64,000 bases of DNA from Harmonia axyridis (lineage: Eukaryota > Arthropoda > Insecta > Coleoptera > Coccinellidae), in assembly GCF_914767665.1 (NCBI RefSeq), contig NC_059504.1:5644501-5708500 (forward strand), given 5' to 3'. A program made the translations under genes and the position numbers. The notes beneath the pieces are model-generated. The model was not told the DNA's origin and searched no databases. It saw nothing but the letters and a program-made list of their open reading frames with translations. This document shows positions 37,551 to 49,560 of this stretch, one piece after another; within the stretch, counting starts at the first letter, position 1; each line of letters starts with the position of its first letter.

Positions 37551-38339
37551 GCCTTCTGAGGCCCAGTATTCTGAATCTGAAGGAGAGGAAAATGGCCAAG
37601 TCCAAGTTATTTAGTTTTGTACCTAATTGAAAATTTTATCTGTGATTTATTATATCGATAAGAATATTTTTTGGATGTATTTGTATGTAGAAAAATAGAG
37701 TTTTAATTTAGGGATATAATGACTTATTACAACTTTAGGTAAATATTCATTTTCCTGAAGAATGTCATTTTGTGAGTTGAAGTTTGTTCTAAAAAAGGAC
37801 CAGTAATTACTAAGTTTTTCCAATTGGAATATTTCATATCAATCGTTACCTATCTCTTCTTTTGAATATCAACCACATTTTTCATGTTTGGATCATATCT
37901 TTTCAACAATTCTGAATAGATATCTATATAGAATTACAACGTGCATTAGGAGATTAATCTTTAAACTAGAATAGAAACAGGGTGCCATCAATTTTCAAAA
38001 TGTTTGTAAATTTTCTCAATGACATTTTCAATATTTTCTCTTGGAGTCTAGTATTCTTATCAATCGAAGATTTGTCAGATGAGAACGTCTAAGAAAGTGA
38101 AAACTGACAATTGAGAGAGGAATGTAATCAACTTAAGTGAAAATCATTTTATCTAAAAATTCGACTAAATTCGTTAACAAAGTCACCTTCCTGTACTCCG
38201 AACCTGCTCTTATTTTTCAATATCTTTTCTTTATACAGATTCGTCTTTGCTAGAGCAAAACTGCTTTTCCTGTGCCTTCCTCTTGTGGTCTGGAAACAGC
38301 CAATAAAACTTTAAAACTACGCACCATATCTGGAGAATG
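37551..38339. other. Intergenic after gene F
   Basis: AT-rich flank with no gene or repeat recognised before the tandem array. Confidence 0.4.
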
Positions 38340-40425
38340 AGTTCTTTCTAACATCGTTTACCGATCCTTCGTAGATCCTTCAGTTTATATAAATTCGATC
38401 TCAATATTTTGAAAAAAAACAGTAAAATTTTGATCTCTACAATATCTCTTAAAAAATGGATCACAGTCACCTCAAATAAAAACGTTTTTTATTGATCGAG
38501 CTATGATCTAATACATATTGAGGTTTCAAGTCCGTATCTCGCCGCAAAAATAATTGGCAGCCTCGAGAATATTATCAAAAATGCTTTTGAAAATGTCAGT
38601 TTAAAACCCATAATTTCTGAATCAATGGACTAATCGCTGAACTGCAAGCATTTTCGTCATCTACGTTAAAGAATCGATTGATATGATGGTAGAAAATACC
38701 CATGTGGGAACTTTCAGAAGAAAGTTTTTTTTCCAAGGGTTAGGTATGGAAATTTGAGGCAAGTTTTCGTTAAAAAAATTTTCAGATGAGTGCGAAATTC
38801 GGCTAATTGGTTATCATTTATCCTAACACTGCTCACCGACTGTTCGTAGACCTCCCAGTTCATGAAAATTTCGAACTCGAAATTTGCAAAAAAACCGTAA
38901 AAATTGAAAATCCACACAATAATCATTATATCTTCTGAAATATTGGTCACAGCTTCATCAAATAAAGCGTTTTTTATAGATCGAGCTGTGATGAGATATT
39001 GAGGTTTCGAGTCCGTATCTTGCTGCAAATAGAGTTGGTAGCCTCGAGAATATTTTCAAAAATTTGTTTGAAAATTTCAGTTTTCACCCTATAATTTCTT
39101 AAATGATGGCCTAATCGAATTGCAAGCATTTTCGTCATCTACGTTAACGAGTCAATTGATATGATAGTAGAGAATTCCCATGAGGGAACATTCACAGAAA
39201 TTTTTTTTTCAAGGGTTAAGTATGGAAAATTAAAAATAAAAAAGCAACTTTTGAGGCAACTTTTTCGTTAAAAAAATTTTCAGGTGAGTACGAAATTCGG
39301 CTGATTGGAGATCATTTTTTCTAACACAGCCCACCAATTGGTCATAGACCTCCCAATTCATGAAAATTTTGAACTCGAAATTTGGAAAAAAAACCGTAAA
39401 AATTGAATCTCTTGACAATATTCGTTATATGTTCTAAAATATCGGTCACAGCTCCATCAAATACAGGCGTTTTTTATAGATCGAGCTGTGATCTAGAACA
39501 TATTGAGGTTTCAAGTCCGTATCTTGCCGGAAAAAGAGTTGACAACCTCGAGAATATTTTCAAATTTTTTTTTGAAAATTTCCGTTTAAAACCCATAATT
39601 TCTTGAATAATGGACTAATCGTTGAACTGCAAACATTTTCATCATCTGCGTTAACGAATCAATTGATATCATGGTAGAAAATTCCCATGTGAGAAGTTTA
39701 AAAAAAAAATGTTTTTTCAAGGATTATGTATGGAAAATTTGAGGCTAGTTTTTCGTTCAAAAAATTTTCAGGTGAGTGCGAAATTTGACTAATTGGGTAT
39801 CATTCATCCTAACACCGCTCACCGATTGTTCGTAGACATCCCAGTTCATGAAAATTTTGAACTCGAAATTTGGAAAAAAACCGTAAAAATTGAATCTCTT
39901 CACAATAATCGTTATATCTTCTGAAATATTCGTCACAGCTCCATCAAATGAAATCGTTTTTTATAGATCGAGCTGTGATCTAAAACATATTGAGGTTTCA
40001 AGTCCGTATCTCGCCGCAAAAAGAGTTGGTAGCCTCGAGAATATTATCAAAATTTTTTTTGGAAACTTCAGTTTTCACCCTATAATTGCTGAAATGATGG
40101 ACAAAACGCCGAACTGCAGACATTTTTGTCATCTACGTTGACGAATCAATTGATATGATGGTAGAAACTGCCCATGTGGGTACTTTCCGAAAAAAAGTTT
40201 TTTTCAAGGGTTAGAAGTATGGAAAATTTTTAGGGGAGTGCGATATTCGGCTAATTGAGGATCATTTATCCTAACACAGCTCACCGATTGGTCGTAGACC
40301 AGTTCATGAAAATTTTGAACTCGAAATTTAAAAAAAAAAACCGTAAAAATTGAATTTCTACACAATAATCGTTATTTCTAAACTATTGGTCGCAGCCACC
40401 TCAAACACAAATGTTTTTATAGTAT
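38340..40425. repeat. Tandem array, about 490-bp period, about 4.3 copies
   Basis: The anchor GATCGAGCT(A/G)TGAT recurs at 38494, 38979, 39479 and 39966 (spacings 485, 500, 487). Each unit also carries CGTAGAC(C/A)TCCCAGTTCATG, GAGGTTTC(A/G)AGTCCGTATC, TAGCCTCGAGAATATT and a block like TTCGTCATCTACGTTAA. The units differ by substitutions and small indels, so this is an old, diverging array. No reading frame is conserved. It lies between genes F and G. Confidence 0.93.
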
Positions 40426-40721
40426 CTCGAATTTCAATTGGATGAATCGGATTCTCAATCCAGAATGATTGGTGAAGTTTAGAAGTTTATTTTTACCAAA
40501 TTACATAAGAACAACTCATAATTTATCATTCGATCTCCAAATTTTTGATTCCGAAAAAGGAAGGGGTGGAAAAAACGTTAAAATCTTTTGCAGCAACAAT
40601 TAAGGATGATTTAAAATGAAAATATGTAATCAAATTAGACCTACATTATTTACTCAGGAAGGGAATTCATGTACGGAAGAAAAGTAAAACCCGTTCTCGA
40701 GAGAAGAAAATGAAAGTACCA

Positions 40722-40924
40722 TATAAAAGGCACTGATACCACTAACCAACACCAATTCTATCTGCAAGGAACACTTACACCAATTCATTCTAACAAGCTC
40801 GCAGAATCGCCTATTACCCAGACATCTTGTCTTCAAAACTTGCAATATGTTTCATCCATACCTTCATGTCACTCTTCTTCTAGCTGAAATTTTGATAAAG
40901 TCAACTGCATTATGCAATATGTAT
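40722..40924 (+). other. TATA box with orphan signal-peptide-like first exon
   Basis: TATAAAAG (40722-40729) is followed about 120 bp later by ATG 40847. This opens MFHPYLHVTLLLAEILIKST and ALCN, a plausible secretion signal, then a splice-donor-like GTATGTC at about 40921. The layout resembles first exons of the JHBP genes. The donor would leave phase 2, whereas all JHBP second exons need phase 1, and no following exon is found before gene G's own first exon at 41205. It may be a relic of a lost gene copy, a non-productive alternative promoter, or chance. Confidence 0.4.
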
Positions 40925-41204
40925 GTCGTCTATTGGAAGGTAGATCGATCATATGTAATACAACTCTATTATATTCTATTGTTATCCCTCCTAGGCTCAG
41001 TTCTTCAGCAGCGTGTTCATACCCTACCCTTACATACATACGAAGAGCAATATCTAGTAGGCTACTTTCGTAATAAAAGTACTTGCACTCTCCAATTGCG
41101 GTAACGAACCTGAGAAATATAGTAGGAAAATACATATTCCTTAGATTTGTCAACCGGTGCGGCTGTCCGCTGTCAAACAGTTGTATTTTTTGCGCTCTTT
41201 CAAA

Positions 41205-44200
41205 ATGTACGTTAGAAACGAGATAATTTCATTATTTTTGTTTTTCTATGTCGTTTCTTCGGAAAATGTTACTCAGCATCCAGACACACGTAAGTAGCTT
41301 CATTATTTTTATTTGCATTGGAAGTAGCCTCTATTTATAGAAACAACCACAACAAAGTTTATTTGAATATTATGCATATACCTTGATGTTCAATATGAGT
41401 AGCATCTTTTGCGTCTAATTGTTGTTCATTTTTTTTTTGGAATAAATGAAAGAATTAAATAGTAGATCCTTGAGTATATCAGTTTGCTTATCTTCATTTC
41501 TCTTCAAAAAATTTTCAGTTATGCTAAGAAGAAAATTTCGAAGAAACGAAGTCAACAAAATTTCATACTTACGTTAAATATCAAGAAATATTTTTTTGGA
41601 AATATTGAATCTAAAAGAACTATAAAACAAATTAACAAAAATTCTATGCAATAATTGAGGCGTTTCAAATTGTATGAAATTTTCGAACAACGATTTTATA
41701 CAACTGCATCAAAGACCTCAGCCAACTAATCGAATTATCTTGAACATTAAAATAGAAGAAAAAATAAAAAAAGGAACATTTCAAAATTTTCTTCAGATAA
41801 TATTAAATTGAATGTAAATTTATTAGTGTCATATTTTTATGAAATGATTATTATTTGAAATTCTTCTTCTGGTGAATCAATGAACACACGTTAGATATTT
41901 TAACTGAAAGTGAGAGTACCCAATTCAGCTCAACTGTCCTGAAAGTAACTCATCAATTTCAATTATTGTTCAGTTTGTTGCTTTGGACAAGCTAGTTTTT
42001 AATTAATGATACGAGGGCGGTTTGATAAGTCAGTGACTGTTTGAATAGAACATTTTTTTTTGGCGAATAAACATTTTATTTTTCTGCTTAATCACCTTTC
42101 AGCTCAATACATTCAGTCCAGCATTTTTCTAAATTTTAATTCCCTCCAAAAAATAGGTTTTCTCGAGGCTCTCAAAATGAGCGTTTGTTTCGGTAATGAT
42201 TTCTTCTTTCTTGAGGTTTGGAAACAGAAAATAATCGCAGGGGCTAAATCTGGAGAATAAGCTGGATGAGGTAGCCCAATTCGTGGATTTTGGCTTATTC
42301 AGCACACGAAATTCACTTTTTTTCATTTTCTAAAAATTCAGAGGTTGTCTGATTTGAACATCTATAAAACATCATCAGCACGTCGTAACTTGCTCAAAAT
42401 TAAAAAGTTGCCTACTGATAGATTACAGTTGAGGGCAGCATTTGAAGTAATTGCGCGGGAAATTCAGAAAGTCACTGACTTTTCAAACCGCCCTCGTACA
42501 TAACAGAATTTTTAATCAGTAAAAATGAACTTGGTCATCTATTTAAATATTTAGGATATATTAATCAATAATCAAAATATTTCCTAAAAATACTTACGCT
42601 GTATTCACAAAACTGAAAAATTAACATTGAAGACAACTGTAGTACATATGACAAATTTTGGAAGATTAAGATTTTTAGTAACAAATTCAACAGCTCAGGA
42701 ATATTTTTTAACAATACATTTTTATGATAGTGTCATAAATGAAGAAGTACATTCATGGTTTGAAGTTTTGTCTCCCATCTTCAATTAAGTGAGATACTAA
42801 TTTAAATTTTCACATACACTCAAACTGTGAAGGAATAATTCCTCAATATATACTGACTTGAATCCACATATTCCAAAAGTGGTTCGATAATTCCAATAAT
42901 TGGAAATCAATCTAATCTGCATATATGTTCAAATTATTTATAACTGGAACCAATTAAACGTAAAATCGTTACTAATTTTGTCAGCTACATATATCCTTCT
43001 CTAATCGCTAGATTATTTTAATCTATGAAACTTAGTAATGATCATTGCATAACAGTTGCGTCATGTAAGCTGTTCTTTGCGATTTGTGTCTTCCGTCTTC
43101 GACTAATTTCACCTAAATGCTACAGACTGAAATCTGTTGGGCTGTAAGACCCTCTTAACATTCAACATCTTTCATGGATTTCACCTGAAGTGGAATTTTT
43201 GGATCCTATTATGTCAAAAAGACATGAAAGCGCTGGAAGGGAGTTAGAAACTTGTAATTCCTAATAATATAATTCATTTAGAATTTATCAAATACTCGTA
43301 ACTAAAATATTAAAAAAATGTTTTCTACTATAGGTAGAATAAAGAAAGACGTAGTGGATTGCTGACGTTTTCCTGATGCTGAACAATATTTTTCAAAATA
43401 TCCACCTACAGGTTTATTTAAAAATTAATTACCACTTTTGCATTCAAAATGCATCAATCGTTGTGAATTGTTTATAACTGAAATGTCTCGGAGCAGATAT
43501 CAGAAGGTCAGAACTCATCTACTTCTAAAGAAATATTTACATCATAACATGTAACAGTGTAGTATTCAGCTCACATATCTTTTCGTATTAGCCTTTACTT
43601 CTTGTGTAAAGTTAGCTTTGTAATATTGATTCCTAAATGAACAATAGAAACATTCAAATTTCGATTAAAAACTAATTGAATTATATTATTTTTCTCTACC
43701 TATATACATTATTCTCGATTCTATATTGATTATTTTCGAACCCTTATTCTTCACTCAAAAATGTTACAAATAAAAACTCTTTTATTTTTATATGTTTTGA
43801 AACGAAATATCTCGACTATGAAGCTCTCGTCCTAAAGTGGATTTTTTTTCAGCTTGCTATTTAAATACCATCTCAATCCGACCCTCATAGTTTAGATGTA
43901 AACAATCATATGTCACAGAGAAAGCAATTTGTTACTTTCACTCCCGTCTGTCTTTATGTAATCTTTACCTAGTTATGAAGATGTGAACCACGCAATGTTC
44001 CAATTAGACATTTAAGGTCACTAGATCACTGAAGTGATTTCCTGTATATTTCAAGTCGCAGAAACTTCCCATTATTGAAGCATGATATTTATGTCATATA
44101 CCATTGTTATATTCAATTGCTAGATACTGAACAATGCTCTTTACGAATTTTTGCTATGCAATATACAAACTTATTCTACATTCGTATATGCAGTAGAGAA

Positions 44201-47200
44201 CTTCACTAATTAGTGAAGGAATCAAAGAGAACTTTGGTTTAAAAATCAAAACAGTTGATAACTCCATAGAGGTTTATAAAGGGTGTTTTTTTTAGAGCTA
44301 TAGAACTTTAAACTGCAATAAAACAAAGATGGATTATTCGATTGACATGAATTTTATTTATCCGCAAGATAATATTGTGGCATTACATTTTGAATATGAT
44401 TTCTGGCATATAACCGCCACGGCCGGCTCGGATGTAGTCCAATCTGGACGTCCAATTTTCGATGACTTTTTCCAACATTTGTGGCAATAACACGGCGAAT
44501 GTTGTTTTCCAAATGGTCAAGGGTTTGTGGCTTATCCGCATAGCCCACAGAAAGCAGTCTAGCGGTGTTAAATCACAAGATCTTGGAGGCCAATTCACAG
44601 GTGCAAAACGTAAAATTAGGCGGTCACCAAACGTGTCTTTCAATAAATCAATTGTGGCACGAGCTGTGTGACATGTTGCGCCGTCTTGTTGGAACCACAG
44701 CTCCTGGACATCATGGTTGTTCAATTCAGGAATGAAAACGTTAGTAATCATGGCTCTATACCGATCACCATTGACTGTAACCTTCTGGTCATCATCGTTT
44801 TTGAAGAAGTACGGACCAATGATTCCACCTGCCCATAAAGCGCACCAAACAGTCAGTTCTGGATTCTGTTTCGACATACACTTGAGGATTAGCTTCACTC
44901 CAAATGCGGCAGTTTTGTTTGTTGACGTAGCCATTCAACCAGAAGTGCGCTTTATCGCTAAACAAAATGAAATGGACGTAGTACGCGATACGTATTCTGC
45001 ATAGAACCATAATTTTCGAAATAAAATTGCACTATTTGTAAGCATTGTTCAGGCGTGAGTCTATTCATGATAAATTGCCAAACCAAACTGAGAATAAATC
45101 ACTTGACAGCTGTTAAATCGGTCGCCATCTTGAACAGTAATGCCAACTTAAAGTTATATACCTCGAAAAAAAACACCCGTTATGAATAATTTAATTTTTT
45201 TTGCAGCCGAGTATATAATTCCCTGCTACAAATCAGATCCTGAATTGAATAAATGCGTCACAAATACGTTCAATCATCTCAGGCCCTACTTAATCAGTGG
45301 TATAAAAGACATCAACGTACCCAGTATAGACCCTTTCAAGATTGAAAGGATCGTCATAGAAAATGGCCAAGGACCTTTCAGAATAAGGGCTACTTTCTTC
45401 AATGTTACAGCTGGGGGAGCTAGCAATTATTCCATTCAATCAGTGAAGTAAGTATATAAGTAAATTGAAAGGGTATCAGAAATTTCTGATTCATTTGAAA
45501 GCCTTTTGTTTTCTGTTGATAAAAATCATTGTGTATTTGTTTATGAATAATGTAGTCTATCTAAGGTAAATACAATTAGAATTTCTATTATACGATTATT
45601 GAAAAATGAGTCAACACTTGGGTCATGAATTTTGTCAATAAGAAGAATAAACAAATTCACTTTCACAATGGATCAAGAATAATTTTAAAGGGAATATTTC
45701 ATTAGATTCATTCAATACATTGACAAAATATGATTTTGTAGTTAATTTAGAAGTGCAGGGAGAAATTAATGGTTTTCTAATTATTCATTAATCTTTCTGA
45801 TAATAAAAAGTGCTAAAGTTCTGATAATTAAATTAAAGTTAAAGTTCTAATAATAAAATTAAAGTTAAAGTTCTAATAATTAAAAGTCTAGGAAAAAATT
45901 AATGTTATTTTAATGAGTATTTTCCTACAGTTGTGTTTTATATAGACTACATAGACTCGTATCATGTGGAAAAAATAATAAAAAACTTCAAAGACAATAA
46001 ATACAACCCTCATTTAAAACATTTATAGTTTATAAAGTGTATTCTTTAGCAGTCAAATGTAAATCCAATCAAATTTCTTCAATGCATCATCCTCAAGGTT
46101 GGTTCACCTTCAAAACTCATTTCAAAGAGGTTTCTAAATCAAAACAAAGAAATCAGTGGAATACTAATGAGGTGCATTATCTGCTAGAACAGATAATTTC
46201 TGTAGACTAACCAAAATTCAGTGATATTCGCATATCAAGGTTTTTATATGACTTATTTTTCAATGCACTATCGGCTCCTTCAAAGTCCTTGCTGTCATTT
46301 GATTCGCTTTATTGAATTATAATTAGATTGTTTCTGTATGCGGGAAGGTGACATTGATAAGAATACATGATGGCATACTGAGAAGATGGGGAAAGAAGGA
46401 TTAAGCCGGCTTCGTGAATAAAAATCCATCGGATTAACAAGGCCAATTCAGAAGTCCCCGTCTACCATAGAAAAAGACATTTTTTTGACAAAATTTGATT
46501 TTATTATTCCATATAGTTGCCTTCGAGGGCGATAAAGCGATTATAGCGATCTTCCAACTTTCCGATACCATTTTTGTAGTACGATTTGTCTTTCGCTTCG
46601 AAATAGGCCCCAGTTTCGGCGATTACTTCTTCATTGGTGCTAATTTTTTTTAGCGAGCTTTCTTTTGAGCTCTGAGAAAAGGAAAAAGTCGCTGGGGGCC
46701 AGATCTGACGAATACGGTAGATGCAGAAGCAATTCGAAGCCCAATTCATGCAATTTTGCCATTGTTTTCATTGATTTGTGACATGGCACATTGTCTTGAT
46801 GAAACAGCACCTTTTTTCTTCAAATAGGGCTTTTTTTAACGATTTCATCCTTTAAAGAATGTACAATGAAAGTTTATAATAATCGCTGTTGATGGCCTGG
46901 CCCTTTTGGAGGTAATCAAAGAATATTTTAACTTACGCATCCCAAAATACTGATGCCATAACCTTGCCAGCTGACTGTTGTGTTTTTTCCTCGCTTTGGA
47001 TTCGGTTCATCGTGTGCAGTCCACTCAGCTGACTGTCGATTGGACTCCGGAGTGAAATGATGGAGCCATGATTCATCCATTGTCACATATCGACTTGAAT
47101 ATTCAGGTTTAGTGCACTTAAACAGCTTCAAACACTGCTCAGAAACCTTAACACGTTGTTGCTTTTGATCGATTGTGAGCTCGAGCGGCACCCATTTTGC

Positions 47201-48353
47201 ACACAGCTTTCTCATGTACAAATATTCGTGAATGATATGATTTACACGTCTAGATGATATCTTCACCATGTCTGCTATCTCGATCAACTCCACTTTACGG
47301 TCATTCAAAATTATTTTGTGAATATTTTCGATTTTTTCGTCGGTGACAGGCTCTTTTGGGCGTCCACTGCGTTTGCTGTCTTCGGTGCTCATTTCACCAC
47401 GTTTAAACTCAGCATAACAATCAATGATGATTGATTTTACTGGTGCAGACCCCGAAAACTCTTCAAAGTTTGCTTGAAATCTATTTTTTCCCTTCAAAAA
47501 GCAATATTTCATCAGCCCACGAAATTCTTTTTTTTTTCAAATAACAAAAGTAGCTACACTCACAACGCAATATCTCTCAAACTAATGGTCGGACTGCTGT
47601 TAAATATTGACACGTATCGTTTGAAGGTTGGTACTAACTAAAAATCATATGCCGCAGTCAGATAGGTAATCGTTATAGAAGTAAAATTTAATTTATGTCT
47701 GTGCATATTTTCAGAGCAGATGTGGACCGATACACCATTGAACTAGCAGTTAAATTACCAAGAATAGAAATAAGAGGCAAATATGATGTAAATGGAAATG
47801 TCCTCTTATTTCCTGTTAGATCCAAGGGCGATTTCTGGGCAATTTTCTGTGAGAGCTCAAATACAACGATATTAGATTGACATTTTTAATATTGTATCCC
47901 CATTTTCAGTGGATATAGACGGAGCTGCTAAAATTTACGGAAAAGAAGTGACCAATAAAGAAGGAACAAGATTCATGAAGATAGATAAAATGTTCGTTGA
48001 CTTCAAATTCAACAAAAGTAGATTTAGGATAAAGGACGTAATAAACCATGGGAATGTGATAGGTAAGGTTATATAATCAAAAACTAAAACAGTTAACCTG
48101 ATGTTACAATGAAACACTAAAATTGAATGTCATTAAATAAGAATGCCAATATTAGTTAAGGATATATTTTGCTCTTTTTAATTTTTTTCTCATTTAAGGG
48201 GAAGCTATGAATCAATTTTTGAATAACAACTCTGACGAGATCATCAAAGAGATGAAGCCTGCTGCTACTACAGCAATAGCCAAACATTTCAAGTCCTTCT
48301 TGAACGCAGCTTTTCTTCGACTTCCATTGAAAGTTTGGTTACCTGATGCATGA
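41205..48353 (+). CDS. JHBP/takeout-like gene G
   Basis: Exons 41205-41289, 45207-45447, 47715-47848, 47910-48062, 48199-48353; phases 1,2,1,1; 255 aa. Signal region MYVRNEIISLFLFFYVVSSE. The Cys pair is C35 and C45 (CYKSDPELNKC), followed by SGIKDINVPSIDPFKIERIV, LPRIEIRGKYDVNGNVLLFP and DVINHGNVIG. The last exon is GEAMNQFLNNNSDEIIKEMK, ending KVWLPDA. Exon 4 is 153 bp, one codon longer than in B and E. In its introns it has a DD41D copy ending 26 bases before the exon 2 acceptor and two other mariner remnants. Most similar to E and F in the last exon. Family role: secreted carrier of a small hydrophobic ligand. Confidence 0.9.
42012..42496 (-). mobile_element. Mariner deletion derivative, 485 bp, with near-perfect inverted repeats
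   Basis: Flanked by TA (42010-42011, 42497-42498). The ends CGAGGGCGGTTTGATAAGTC and, reverse-complemented, CGAGGGCGGTTTGAAAAGTC differ at one base in about 28. The minus strand retains the C-terminal part of a transposase: PCDYFLFPNLKK (third catalytic Asp in PCD) and ETNAHFESLEKTYFLEGIKI. The HTH and the first two Asp are deleted. It lies in gene G intron 1. Confidence 0.9.
42497..44278. other. Gene G intron 1, middle part
   Basis: About 1.8 kb of AT-rich intron between two transposons. Nothing recognised. Confidence 0.5.
44279..45180 (-). mobile_element. DD41D mariner-type element, copy 7, abutting a splice acceptor
   Basis: A 902-bp copy with TA duplications (44277-44278, 45181-45182). 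The minus strand shows FQQDGATCHTARATIDLLKD and SCDLTPLDCFLW. A deletion near 44540 removes the WGYVKSLVYA-type segment, and smaller losses occur near 44480 and 44860. The HTH start carries the shared deletion junction. Its 5' end is 26 bases from gene G exon 2, so the element lies where the branch point would be expected. Confidence 0.92.
45815..45890. repeat. Short tandem repeat, 26-bp period
   Basis: AAAGTTCTRATAATWAAATT repeats with starts at 45815, 45841 and 45867, in gene G intron 2. Confidence 0.85.
46455..47635 (-). mobile_element. DD34D mariner, third lineage, in gene G intron 2
   Basis: The minus strand begins MKYCFLKGKNRFQANFEEF (47512) with the paired-like HTH (KRSGRPKEPVTDEKIENI, ISSRRVNHIIHEYLYM) and YVTMDESWLHHFTPESNRQS (first Asp). 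It breaks at a stop near 46930. Further on it reads FHQDNVPCHKSMKTM (second Asp) and SSDLAPSDFFLF (third Asp), with 34 residues between the last two. The C-terminus is EEVIAETGAYFEAKDKSYY. Several frameshifts make it inactive. The left edge contains AAGTCCCCGTCTACCATAGA, typical of this kind of mariner end. The outer boundaries are approximate. Confidence 0.88.
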
Positions 48354-49015
48354 GAAAAAGGCAGTTGACTTTGCCTTGACACAACGACTGATATAGAGTG
48401 GTAGAATAGATTTATGTACATTTTAGTATAAAGATTAAGCTGAACACAATCAACTTCGATATGGAGTTGGTACAACAGGATATAGATTTCTACAGAGTAT
48501 ATAACATGTAGTTCATGTTAGTATCTAGATAAACAAATTTTGCACGAATTGTTAAGTATATTTTTATTCGCAAATATAACTGATAAATTGCAAATTAGCT
48601 TGCAGTATCCTATAGGAGAACCTAGAAATGTGATGATTTTTAAGAAAATTATATTATGTAAAGAATCTTTTATTTTCGAATGTTATGTGGGTGTCAATTA
48701 TTTTTTTTTGTGAGTCTTTTGATATCATACAGTACTATGACTTATTACTTTCCATAATAACTCAATACATCTGTGCTGCGTTTGTGAAAAATGATAAGAA
48801 ATTGTTTTAGAACTGAAGTGAACTCGAATGATATATATACTTCCAACAATTTATAACTCTCTTACACATAATATTGATACTGTACCAGTAATCTAATTCA
48901 AAAAGAAAATTCATTTCTTCCATCCTATTCCCAATAAAAATAAAAATCTATACATTTTACAACACTTTTTTTTCATTATACAATCCCCAGACTCGAAGAA
49001 TATCCCAACTAACCT
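48354..49015. other. Gene G 3' flank
   Basis: No gene. The nearest AATAAA-like signals are around 48930, nearly 600 bp after the stop, so the 3' UTR could be long or a non-canonical signal may be used. Confidence 0.4.
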
Positions 49016-49560
49016 CAAAATTTCAGTTTTAACCTCTCAGCACTTCTTGAAGGAGGCTTAATGAAGCATGTTGTAAAGACTCATGATAAGAATGGGTAAA
49101 AATGCATCAGTTACGCACAGAAAAACCCCAAGCAGGGATATTTGACGGATCACAAATGAGACAATTAACTAACGATCCTGCCTTCATAAATTCAATGAAT
49201 CAAGTTGAATGAGGAGCTTGAACATCATTTGTTGCAGTTGTTGAACATTTTCTAGGCAAACATAAAGCTCAAAGCTATGTTGAAATGGTTAACAAGATGC
49301 TTAATAGTTTCAAATCCTTAGAGTGTAATATGAGTTTTAAAATACACTATTTACACAGCCACTCAGTCCGTTTTCCAGAAAATTTAGGAGACATGAGTGA
49401 AGAACAAGGTGAAAGATTTCACCAAGATATCAAAGTTATCACTACCAAGGAAGATGGGACATGCGCATGATGCAGATTACTGCTGGAGTTCAAAAAGGGA
49501 CTGTTTAAAAAAACATTTAAGAATGTCGCGGAAAATAAGCTTTAGAAGTGTTGAGTGACT
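49016..49560 (+). pseudogene. Degenerate fragment of a widespread arthropod repeat-like gene
   Basis: The plus strand reads, with stops and frameshifts, IFDGSQMRQLTNDPAFINSM, then NMSFKIHYLHSHSVRFPENL and EEQGERFHQDIK, then DADYCW. The HxLHSHxxxFPENLG...GERFHQDI signature is one I recognise from uncharacterised, often multicopy proteins in insect genomes, probably carried by a mobile element. Here the frame is broken at least four times, and no introns or promoter are seen. Confidence 0.6.

Noticed and set aside
46504..47512. Minus-strand frames in gene G intron 2 as host genes
   Set aside because: They are consecutive parts of one frameshifted mariner transposase.
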